Assembly (NCBI GenBank): GCA_025345505.1
Contig: JANVCC010000072.1
Span: forward strand, 1,328,840 to 1,392,839
Direction of reading: 5' to 3'
DNA from: Todiramphus chloris collaris
Lineage: Eukaryota; Chordata; Aves; Coraciiformes; Alcedinidae
Length of the DNA: 64,000 bases
Shown here piece after piece: positions 13,301 through 25,300 of this stretch; within the stretch, counting starts at the first letter, position 1; every line of letters begins with the position of its first letter. The position numbers were made by a program, and so were the translations under genes. The notes under the pieces were generated by a model. The model worked only from the letters and a program-made list of their open reading frames with translations, had not been told where the DNA came from and made no database searches.

Positions 13301-16300
13301 AGAATTGCTTATAGGTCTCCCTCCTGACTTGTAATGGCCAGCTCAGCACCCATGATTTCAAATGTGAATTTAGGAGTCTGGCATTCATTTGAATCTGTTA
13401 TTTTATTGTTCAACCAACTCAGTCTTGCAATGATGTTCTGCATTTCTTCACACTACTCAAATAAATTTGCATAGTGACTAAACTTTGCCTCCTAATTGCA
13501 CAGCCATAGATACTGAACTACACGGGTCCTAACAAAAAAAAAAAAAAAATCCTCAGAAAACCACTCCTGAACTTTAAATTCTTATTATAGCTTGTAAAAA
13601 TTTTTCCCTTTTATATCATGGCAACCCAGATTTCTCTAGCGGGACACTTCATCAAAAACTTGTAAAAATTCAGCTCTGTTGGCCAAGCACTTATCCACAT
13701 GCTTACTGATCCCCTTCAAAGAACTGCAGTTGGTTCATGAGGCATGACTTCCCTTTGCACATGAAATGTCAGAAGCAGACAGTTTACAGACTGCTCTAGT
13801 TCCTTAACAGAAGTGGTTTGTATTCATTAAGCACACAGTACATGTTTTTCTCTTCTAAACACTAGTGAAATTTTAGCTTGCAACATACTAGATGTCATAA
13901 TTAATGACTTAGGTGTTCAAATAAATACATGACAAAATGCATGTAATTTCTGAAAAACATTAATTTTTTTCTACATGGAAGGCTAGATACGCAATAGTAG
14001 GACTGAGAAGGAATTCAGCATTTCTTTATATTGCTCAGAGTACTCAGAAGATCCCATAACATTATAAGAATAGCTTTATTAACTTACCGTTGACTTTTGA
14101 AATCTCCCAGTTGCTTCTTGTATTCTTATCATCCACGAGAGAAAAACTGAATGTTGAATAATACAACTGTTCATCAGCATCAACAGCTCGAATGAAAGCT
14201 CGCTCTCCTCCACTGACCGGGTGGCAGAAGAAAGGAAGATTATTCATATCTAACCTCGGAGGGTTGTCATTCACATCGAGTAACTTTAGTACCAAGGTTG
14301 TTTTGGATTTCTGAGCTGCATTATCTGTAGAGTTTAACAGAATGCAAAGTTACAACGTGGAATTACGCGCTGGGTTGTTGCGTTTGCAGCTATTGTACAG
14401 GTACACCAGCAGGCAGGCAGGCAGTGGAAGATGGTGTTCTGTCTGCAGTTTGCAGAGCCAAGGTCTCAGGAGGTGCTGTCTCCACCTTTTAAAAAGTATG
14501 GTTTATTTACCCCCAACTCTTTCTAACTAGAGAACGCTAGCAAGTGACGTGAGGCAAGTAGACCATCTAGTATCCAGTAAGAGGTCACATCCATCATATC
14601 TGGTAAGTGTTCACATCCAAGGTGACCAGTCCTCTTTGGAGTGCTTTTTAAGCATGAAACTCCTTACGTGTCCCATCTACCTACTAGATAAAGGAAATGC
14701 AAGCCAATATTCTGCCTTGGGGCCAAGACAAGGGGCCTGAGAAAAGCTTTCAGAGCCCTGTCATTTCTCCAGCCTGTTCCTGCAGGAACAGCCCCACTCC
14801 ATCTTGGTGCTTGAGGAACCATTCCTTTTTCCTGACATACAGTAACTACATCCCCCGAAACAGTGGCCAGCATTGTTGTTTATCTGTGTATAATAAGGGA
14901 AACCTAGATTAATGCCTCATTTAATCAGGTATAGTCCAGAGTTTTTAATCCCCATTCAATGTAAATCACATAATGAAATGTCCCCACATGGACAGTTAGA
15001 AAGATTCTAATGGCTGGAACTAGGAGCCCTAATACATTTCAGACTAGCTACTGAATTAGTTTTATTTATAATTTAGTGAAATTGTGTACAGAGTGTCAAG
15101 TTACTCTCCACTTATGTTTTCAGGGAGCCTAAACATACCTATAAGAAAGTCTAAAATCTTTATAGCTTTAGGGGGAAAAAGCTAACTTTATGAAAGCTAT
15201 TTTAATCCTCATTATCTACAACATCAAGATTTCTTTTACAAAAGTTAAGTTCTTATGAAATATATACTTCTAAGGATGCATCACATGTTCCTGTACTTTT
15301 CATGGCTTCAGTCATAAGGGATGTAAGGGCAGGGGATGCCTCTGCGTGGTATATGTAGCCATTTCATCACTTACGGAGCTCTGATGCAACAACTTCAACT
15401 GTGTACATTTCTTCTTGTTCTCGATCCAAATGGGAAGCAGTGTATATCTGTCCAGTGACTGAATCAATCTTCAGCCATTTCCTCACATCACCTTCTAAGG
15501 AGTATCTTTGGAAAGAAATGGGAAATAAAAAACAAAATCATTAAAAAAAAATCATATATACTATTCCAAATCAGGAAAAATTGCCAACAAAGCAAATACT
15601 CCTTCGTTGATTTTAGGCAATCAGCTCAATTACAATTGTATTCAAAGAGAGGATTCTTGGAAGAGTCCCAATACTACAACCAACCAGGAGAGACAGACAG
15701 AGGAACACAGGTCAAAATCATTGAGAACAAGACTGAGAGCAGAACAGTGACACACCACCTCTTGTTTAGACTGCGTACTGCTACTACACTTTCCTCCTAA
15801 CAGATATCTGTTGGAAAGGCTACACAGTGAGGCATACTCAGTCCACAAGGCTCTGGCAATGCATTGATGCTAACGTCCTGATACAGGTGTTGTAAGTGCC
15901 AACGAGGAAGGGAGTGCTGCTGGAACTTGTATTAATGAACAGAGAAGGTCTGGTAGGGAATGTGAAGTCTGGGGGCAGCCTTGGTGATAGTGATCACGAC
16001 ATAGTAGAGTTTTGTATCATACAAGGAAGAAGCAAGGCAATAAGTAAGATTGCAACCCTGGACTTCAGGAGGCCTAACTTGGTGCTCTTCAAAGACCTAT
16101 TTGGAGGCATCCCTTCGGCTAAGACTCTAGAAGGTAGGGGGGCCCAAGAGAGCTGGTTGATATTCAAACATCACTTCCTCCAAGCTCAAGGCAGGTGCAT
16201 TCCTTTGAGTGAAAAATCAAGCAGAGGAGGCAGGAGACCAGCATGGATGAGCAAGGGGCCAATGAAAAAACACGAGCTGAAAAATGAAGTTCACAGCATG

Positions 16301-19300
16301 TGTAAAAAGGGACCGGTCTCTTGGGAGAACTATAGGAATGCTGTCAGGGTGTGTAGGGATGAAACAAGGAAGGCCAAGGCCCTCTTGGAATTAACTCTGA
16401 AAAAGGAAGTAAAAGAGAACAAGAAGGGCTTCTTCAAATACATCAGTGGTAAAAGGAAGACTATGGAAAATGTGGGCCCACTGCTGAATGGGGTGGGAGC
16501 CCTGGTGACAGAGGATGACGAGAAGGTGGAGCTACTGAATGCTTTCTTCGCTTCAGTCTTCACTGCTAAGACCAGCCCTCAGGAATCCCTCACCCTGGAC
16601 GTAAGAGAGAAAGCCTGGAGGGAGGAAGACTCTCCACTGGTCAGTGAGGATTGGGTTAGAAACCACTTGCATAAACTGAACACACACAAATCCATGGGCC
16701 CTAACGGGCTGCACCCACGAGTGCTGAGGGAGCTGTGCCACTCTCCATCCTTTCTGAAAGATCAGGGAGAACAGGTGAGGCACCTGAGGACTGGAGGAAA
16801 GCCAATGTCACTCCAGCCTTCAAAAAAGGCAAGAAGGAAGACCCTGGGAATTACAGACCAGCCAGCCTCACCTCCATCCCTGGAAAGGTAATGGAGCATC
16901 TCATTCTGGAGATCATATCTCGGCACATGGAAGAAAAGAAGGTTATCAACAGTAGCCAATGTGGATTCACTACAGGGAAGTCATGTCTAACTAATCTGAT
17001 AGCTTTGTGTGATGGTGTGACTGAATGGGTAGGTGCAGGGAGAGCAGTGGATGTTGTCTACCTTGACTTCAGCAAGGCTTTTGACACTGTCTCCCATAAG
17101 ATCCTTGTGGGTAAGCTCAGGAAGTGTGGGTTAGAAGAGCGGGCAGTGAGATGGGTTGGGAACTGGCTGAACAAAGGAGCTCAGAGGGTTGTGATCAGTG
17201 GTGCAGAGTCCAGCTGGTGACCTGGAAGTAGGGGTGTTCCCCAAGGGGCAGTTCTGGGTCCAGTCTTACTCAACATCTTCATCAATGACCTGGCTGAAGG
17301 GATAGAGGGTACCCTCAGCAAGTCTGATGATGATACTAAACTGGGAGGAGTGGCTGATACACCAGAAGGCTGTGCTGCCATCCAGTGAGCTCTGGACAGG
17401 CTGGAGAGCTGGGCAAAGGCAAACCTGATGAAGTTCAACAAGGGTAAGCGTAGAGTCCTGCACCTGGGGAGGAACAACACCATGGACTGGTACAAATTAG
17501 GGATAGACCAACTGGAAAGCAGCACCATGGAGAAAGACCTTGGTTTCCTGGTGGAAAACAAGTTATCCGTTGAACAGCAATGGGTCTTTATGGTCAGGAA
17601 GGCCAATGGTGTCCTGGGGTGCATAAAGAAGAGTGTGGCCAGCAGGTCAGGGGAGGTTCTCCTCCCCCTCTACTCTGCACTAGTGAGACCACATCTGGAG
17701 CATTGTGTTCAGTTCTGGTCTCCCCAGTTCAAGGGGGACAGGGAAATACTAGAGAGAGTCAGAGGGAGAGCTACAAAGATGCTGAAGGGACTCCTTCCTT
17801 ATGAGGAAAGGCTGAGAGCCCTGGGGCCTGGAGAAGAGAAGCCTGAGAGGGGATCTTGTTCATGTTTACAAATATCTGAAGGGTGGGTGTCAAGTAGAAG
17901 GGGCCAGGCTCTTTTCAGTTGTTCCCTGTGATAGGATGAGAGGTGATGGTTGCAAGGTGAAACACAGGAAGTTCCACCTCAACATGAGAAAAAACTTCTT
18001 CACTGTGAGGGTAACAGAGCCTGGAACAGGCTGCCCAGAGAGGTTGTGGAGTCTCCTTCTGCGGAGACTTTCAAGACCCCCCTGGATCTGTTCCTGTGTG
18101 ACCTGCCCTGGGTGTTTCTGCGTTGGCAGGGGGGTTGGACTCGATGATCTCCAGAGGTCCCTTCCAACCCCTACCATTCTATGATTCTATGAAACCTGGG
18201 TTGTTCCTGAGATTTGTATAGGCCCCCAAAGTGGGCTATAGTGGTTATTGGCTGTCAACCTAGAGCAGCCTGTACCAGAGGGTGCTTTAAACATCACCAT
18301 CTACATTAATGTTTAAAAAACTCACGAGGTCTCTGGGTATTTACTTATACAAATTTAACCATGAACATATGACCCAGTTCAAACATAGACATTTGCTTGA
18401 GTAGATGGGACCTGACCTTCTCGTTCAATGCTTTTCTTCTTTCATTAGCCCTTGCATTACAAACAGCACGCTGACATGTTTGTACATATTTCACTTTTTA
18501 AACTTTGTATTTTATGTCCTTTAACCTATTTCTTTAGCAGAAATGTGGTTTCTGTATATATGGATTTCTGTCATTATCCCCCAGAGCTTCTGGACTATGT
18601 GGCTCACTTTCAAACCACTTTGACAGAAGGCCAAACATGCTAAGTTCCCAAAAGCTAGGGGAAAGTGGAAAGCCAGATGAGAAACCTCTGGGAATAAAAA
18701 TCCATGGAGGCCTACCAGTAATACTCTACAACTTCATTAACTACTTGGTGTTTTGCTGAATTTTAGTTAAGTTTCAAGGGTTGCATGTTTTGCACTGATC
18801 TGTTCAGTCTCCAAGCTGGTTATCACACAGCAGGAGCCAAAAATAATTCTTCTACCCGACTCTACCAGGTAGGATACATTTACACCATGCAACACAGCAC
18901 TGTGCGTGGTGGATTCACGAGCTGGCAGACACTCATGGTGACTTGATCATACAAGACGGCGTTGGGCCACCAAGTGAGCCCATCTGAGGTTTTGCCTCCC
19001 GCTCACAAGCGTCAAGAGTTGTGTTGCACAGAGCTTTGCATCTGCAGCGGAAGCAAGGTTATCATCTTGGGCGGGTGGAAAATAATTAATTGTCAGTTAT
19101 AGATTTGAGCTTCACTACAGGTTGTGTGCTTTGGTGGAGATAAAGCACTGTGCAATTTCCTGTGTGCCATGAGAAGCAGCTACTCTCCTACTGATTCCTA
19201 GGGATACTAAGGACATGCTTCATTCACTGTTAGAGGCTTTATGGAGATGAAAACCATGTTTTTCTCACACCAGCTCTGCCTTTTTTTCTGGAGACGCTGG

Positions 19301-22300
19301 CTGATGCTTGTCACAGTGCAGAGAGAAAGATGGGTAGAAAACCAGCAGTGTGCTACAGCTGGGTCACCAGCCACTGCTCTACCACACCTCCATCTTCTAC
19401 CTCTTTTAGAACAATTTTCTAAATCCTAAATTCAATAAATCAATCATAGTCATGTTTTTTTTTTACCGTACAGTATCCCCCTCAGGATCATAGGCCTTCA
19501 CCGTCACGACCAGGGTGTTCACAGGAATATCTTCAGACACTTCTCTATTGTAAACTGTCTTCTGGAAAACAGGTGGGTCGTCCACATTCGTTACAAAAAC
19601 TTTAAACAAGGTAAGGGAGCTTGAGTTGTACTGCACGCCTGACACCAGTGGCTCGGGGTTTGTGGCGTTGATCACCAGGTTGTACACTGGAGCTGTTTCA
19701 AAATCAAGAGCCTGGATAAAATAGAGAAAAAAAAAAAGGTGATTTAAGACATCGCCTCGCTGCTGTAGAGATCTCCCATGGGAAAACACAAAGTCCCCCT
19801 CTTCTAAAGGAGGACATTGCATCCCGGATACAGACAAAACAAGGGAGAGCTGTCAGGAGCAAAATGATGCTGGGAACAGTCATTTTAAATGAAACCATAT
19901 GCCCGTTTGGAGGCTTCCCTCAGAAACTGCATTTCCTAATAATGTTGCCACCTGCCTGACTAATTTTAATAACTATATCCTGTTTACAGCAATAGTATTT
20001 ATAGCTCTGTACTAGAAGGCCTTGGGTGACCTCTGGGTGATGGAAGTCATGCGAAGGTTGTTACACCGTGGAGTTTCTCACAATTGCCTCCTTGGGAAAA
20101 AAATAACTGAGGATGAGCCCAAAGATGGTCCACCAAGTGCTGCATCTGCCTGTCCTTGGCCTGGCTGGTGACATGTGAATTGTATGCGAACCACTTGTCA
20201 CCTCTTGGAAAATGAGTGATAGGTTTTCTGGATCCATAGTCCAAGTGCCTTCAAGAAGGCTGATTTCAAAGGGAGATCACTTTTGCTAGTGTTCCATCAG
20301 TCAACTTACGAGATGTATCACCCACTGCAGTACATGCAGACCTTGGCTTTGTCACAGTTAGCATTTCCCTCAGCAGGAACAAACTGCCTCTCCATCCTGA
20401 CATTGAGACATACTGGTCTTACTTGCCCCTTCCATTGCAAAAGCTACCAACATCTAAGAGCACCAGCAGGGAGGAGGATCTGCCCTATGATAGCCCACCA
20501 CCATGATCACAGCCTGTAGCAGCCCTTAGTTGTGTCTCTCTTTTCTAGAAATGCTGTTGCAAAATCACTCAAATAGTGCCTTTTTTTTCGTTATGCTGCA
20601 TAAAGACCTACTTCATCAGCCAGAACCTACTCTGATGGAGAAGGAACCAGCCGCAGAGTCGGTGGAGGGAGCTGCTGGTGGTGATGGGTGGGTAAGGGAC
20701 AGGAAAGTCGGGAGCATAGGTGTGTCTTAGCACTGAGCAGGTGTAGCATCTGAGCCCAAGAGTGGGGGCCTCCTGCAGTCTGCACCATGCTTAGTGTGTC
20801 CTTGTCCCACCATCAGCAAATCCCCATCCCTGCAAACAATCACCAGGGCAGTTACCGCTTTTAACAGGTATATATATTGGTCATATATATATATATATAG
20901 GAGAAGAATAAACCCATCTATTCACCTGCTTAATCTTGACGAACCCTCGGTTTGTTTCAGAATCTGTCTCTATGATGAAGGTGTTGTTTGGATCTCCTTC
21001 CTTCACTTGGTATATGATGTAGGAGCTCCCTGTGGCAGGCTCGTCTCCATCTGTAGCTTGAATTTCTAATATCACTGTTCCTACTGGAAGATTTTCTGGA
21101 ACAGTCACACTGTGATACTGAGGAGAGAGAGATCATTGAAACATGACACACTGAGAACCATCTGCAGATAATAACTTGAGTGCTACACATTTGCGACCCA
21201 GAGGCATGGATGTATTTCAGCCCGCAGCAGATGTGGGAGGGAGGGAAGCGGTGGGTGCACCGCACAGCACAGACGTGACCAGGTTAGAGAGATGTAGAAA
21301 AGCACCTGTGGAGTGCCTTGCAACAGTCCAGGTGAGTACCTCGCTGCCCAGCAGAACCCAGAGCTGCAAGATGGGCACTAGAAACTATGCAATGTTGTTA
21401 GATCCCCCATTTTAGCCATACATTCGTCACGGGTGATGGGGTCTCTGTCGGTGGATAAGCTACTAGGATAGCAACAGTCCCAACTCTTTACCTCCTCTGT
21501 TGAAACCACTCCATATTCATGCAATGCTCACAGCATTAGGAACAGTATTGCTCCTCTGTACCCAGTGAGCATCCTGGCCACTAGCAGCTGAATATTTCAC
21601 TGCTCCTTGCACTGCAGGCCATTGCCACGTTAGCAGCCCATCTCCATTTGCTCTGTTTAATGTGTGCCCTAACCCAGCAGTCTCATTTTGAGACCAGGTC
21701 CTGGACCGAGACCTTCAGGTGAGAAAGTCAACAGCCTGCTACGTAGGTATCTCATCTGCATGTGTCTAAGCTCCCGTTGTCATCAACAGCGAGATCGGCA
21801 ATGCAGTCAGCAAAGCCTAAACATCCACACAGCTTTCCCAAGAGGATGCCTACTTCTGATGGGACAGACAGCTCTCCTGAGCCTAGAAGTACAGCAAGAG
21901 CTTAGACACCTAAATGCAGACTCTCAATGCAATGTCTGCAGGGAGGCTTGGGCTTCCTTGGAAGGTCTGCAGCTCTCTCTGCCAGAGGCCAGCACCGCTG
22001 CAAGAGGAAAAGCCTGACACCCATTCCAGAACCAGCAGGGCCAGCAGGTAATGTGTTTGAGCATGGACCACTGTTTCTGGTTAAAGCAAACAGACCCTTT
22101 GATTTCTATGCACCTTCTGACTTTTCTGGCTACATTAATATTGTGTTTGGAAGGGAACTTAGGAGATGTTAGCTTTTTTTCCATTTAGCTATTACAATTA
22201 ATTTAAAAGCCTTTTCTTCCCTCTTTCCCTCCAGAACTTGCATTTCTGGAATAAACTGCTTTAATAGAATAATTTCTTTCTGTACACATAGCTTTCCAAT

Positions 22301-25300
22301 GACCAAATTACCTTATTTTTTAGATTTCACTAAGAGTCATTCCCACTGTTCGCTGTCTAGCTAGAGCTTATACGCAGGCTTTGCAGCAATGCCTTGCCTT
22401 TATTTCCACTAGTGGATCGATCCATTACTTGTTCTATAAATGGTTAGCTTCCCATTGACATTCCGTAGACATTCATCATATGCTCAAACATTTGTCAGAA
22501 GTTATTGAAACATCAAAAGCGGTGTTTAAAAATACTCACATCTGATTTCTCAAAGATGGGAATCTGATCATTGATGTCAATGACATGTACGTGCACATCG
22601 CAAACCGTTTGGAATACTGCATGGAAAGAGAACAAACAAGGGCATGGCAACCTTTCTGCCGAAAATAGCCTTCCTCCAAAAGGGTTCACTCTGAGCAAAA
22701 GTGAGTGCTGCCAAACTGCCCGATCCAAGCAAAGTCCTGCTGCTGTAAGAAGCACTCGATCTCAAATATCCCTTAGTCAGTGACAACCTCACTCTTTCTT
22801 ACTATTCACCTTCCCAGTTTCTTCAGCATTGTCCCATCCTGTTTCACTTCATTTCTCTCACTTTTTTTTTAATGATATCCCTTTCCCAGAGGATGATAGC
22901 TACAGATTGTGTTAGCTTTCTCAGTATCACATTTGTATGGCAAAAAGTACGCCCCAGGTTGTGATGCTACCTTGTCCTCTTGGTGGGCCATCAGGTAGCA
23001 CACTTATTTTTGTCACAGCCAGATTTCAACTTCTTATCTGTGTAAAATTAAGCATTACTTGAGCAGAGGCACCCATAGCAACAGGGCTTTGTGATTTTAC
23101 AAGCATACTCTGTCCAGTCGTGTACTATTCATGTAGCTTGTGTACTATTCATGTAGCTTGTGTACTATTCATGTAGCATGTTTCATGAGCTGAAAGTTAA
23201 GGAATATTCTAAGCAATATTGTTTGGATGGAATTCAAATAAGCATCCAAAACAAATCACCAGCTACTCCCTCTACGAGGTTTTAATCTGATCTACCTAAG
23301 TAATCTGTTTCATTTACAAACATGTCACGTTGCTTTCTTTACATGCCAGTTCCTCCACCCACAAGTTTTGCTTTACTATAAGGACTCAAGTACAAAGCTT
23401 TATGCTTTACTATGAAGTCTGATTTTTTTTTTTTTTTTTTTTCATTCAGTGAATCACAAAGGACTCCTGGGAACTTACATAATGGACAAGATTATTTTTG
23501 AAGATTAATTTCAGCTCTTAATCTTTTAAAATATATTTTCTGGAATCTCTAAGCAGCTGTGTTTAATTTCCTGATTGATTTTTTTTTTTTTCAGTGAGTC
23601 CCTTTGAAATATTTTAGAGGAAAATCGTAATCATGATCTCTTAAATGTTTTCCCCCGTGGAAGGAAATCTCTTACTGCACTACTTGTTAACAAGCTTCCC
23701 AATTTACCCATGCTCTGCCCAAGAGCTGGTTTCCTGACATACTTCTATTATGACTCAGGATTAACCTCCTCACATCTGGAGAACAAGGCAGTACCATGCC
23801 AGATCAAGCCAGCTCTCAGTGCTGCTGCCTGCCTGGTGAATCCTCCAGATGTCCTCTCATCCCTTAGAACAAAACTATTCTGATGCATACCAGCTGGTGT
23901 TACATACCTGCGTCTGTCACCAGCACCTTCAATGAATAGTTGGATGCGATGCGTTTGTTTAATGAAGGCCTGGTTAACTGCAAAATCCCAGTGTCTTGCT
24001 GAATAAGGAACAGATTACTTGCAGGAACATTAGGAAGCTGGCTTTCGATTTTGAAACGCAGACGAGAGTTAATGGTGTCCTTCTCATCCATGTCCGTGGC
24101 AAGCACAGTGCCAATAGTGCTTCCTGCGGCAGTGGAGAGACCAGAGTTAGGCAGAAAATGCAGTAGTCCTGTTCCTACACAGAGGTACACACTGACAGCA
24201 GTGAGAGCAGTGAAAAGAGTAGAGGGGCAATAAAAATACACCTGCATGGGAAACGCTGCAATGGACACAGTCATTTGACTTGTAGGAGTTTTTCCTTCAG
24301 CATCCCAACCAGCTGCTTTGGGCTTGGGGCAGTCCAGAAGGACTGGGCTACATGTTTTGTTCAGAAGAAGTGACTGTAATAACAGATCCTTCAGCCTTGA
24401 AACCAAGTAACTGATGTGAAGACTTAGGGATGGATTTCAATAAGGGTGCATTAAAGACAAAGACATTATGAAGGAGGAGCATCTGGATGAGGGACAAAGG
24501 GTACATGCCACTTTTAGAGCAGTATTTCTTGTATTAGCAAGAAAAGAGGTGTTTTTTACATTCTAAGTAGTTATCCAGAACTGTGGTTATCGGAAAAATG
24601 TGACTTTATATTTTAAATGGAATAGCAGTTTTTGAGTAGGGGTCTTGGATCTGTCCTCAGGTTATGGAATTCTTTTCCACGTGAATTACTGAAGCGAAAA
24701 CAGGGCTACTTGAGTAAGGAAATGTGTCTCTAGGAGAGCTACGTTTTACTCTTTGGGATCAGAATTTATTTGCACCCAGTTGGAAGCAATAACAAGACTT
24801 GAACGATGCGCAGGAGTGAGGAGAAGCTGTTTTCTTACCTGCACCTTCATTTTCTTGAACTTCCAGCACAGTGACAGCCTGCTGGCACACGGGGGGATTG
24901 TCATTAATGTCTTCCACAATCACATGAACCTGCAGAGGCTTGTCCACCAGTTCTCCCTCGTGATCTTTTGTGGTCACAAAGAAAGTGTACTGCAATGAGA
25001 ATATCGAGATTAGATGTGTGATATGTCCACTGTGACAATATTTTGCATTTCAATGTGTAGCTATGGGAGCATTCTATGCAAACAAAATATCCTCTTGTAT
25101 GTTTGTTACTCTCTGTTTAATCCAGAACTCTCCCATCACCCCTCAATGCCTGACATGTGAGCTCTCCAAAGAATTTAAATGTCCTGAATACTTCACTGCA
25201 CTGCAAACTTGCTCTCTCAAAAATTAATGAAAAGCAAGAATATCTCTTTTTTGTCACTGTATAAATTCACCTTGTCACATACAAAGATAGGATTCCCCCA

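Noticed and set aside
15896-16891. 331-codon open frame, the longest in the window
   Set aside because: It encodes CR1 endonuclease/linker sequence, not a host protein, and is part of the CR1 element.
23423-23442. Poly(T) run as the tail of an antisense retrocopy or SINE
   Set aside because: No gene-like or SINE-like body was found beside it, so it is treated as a simple homopolymer.
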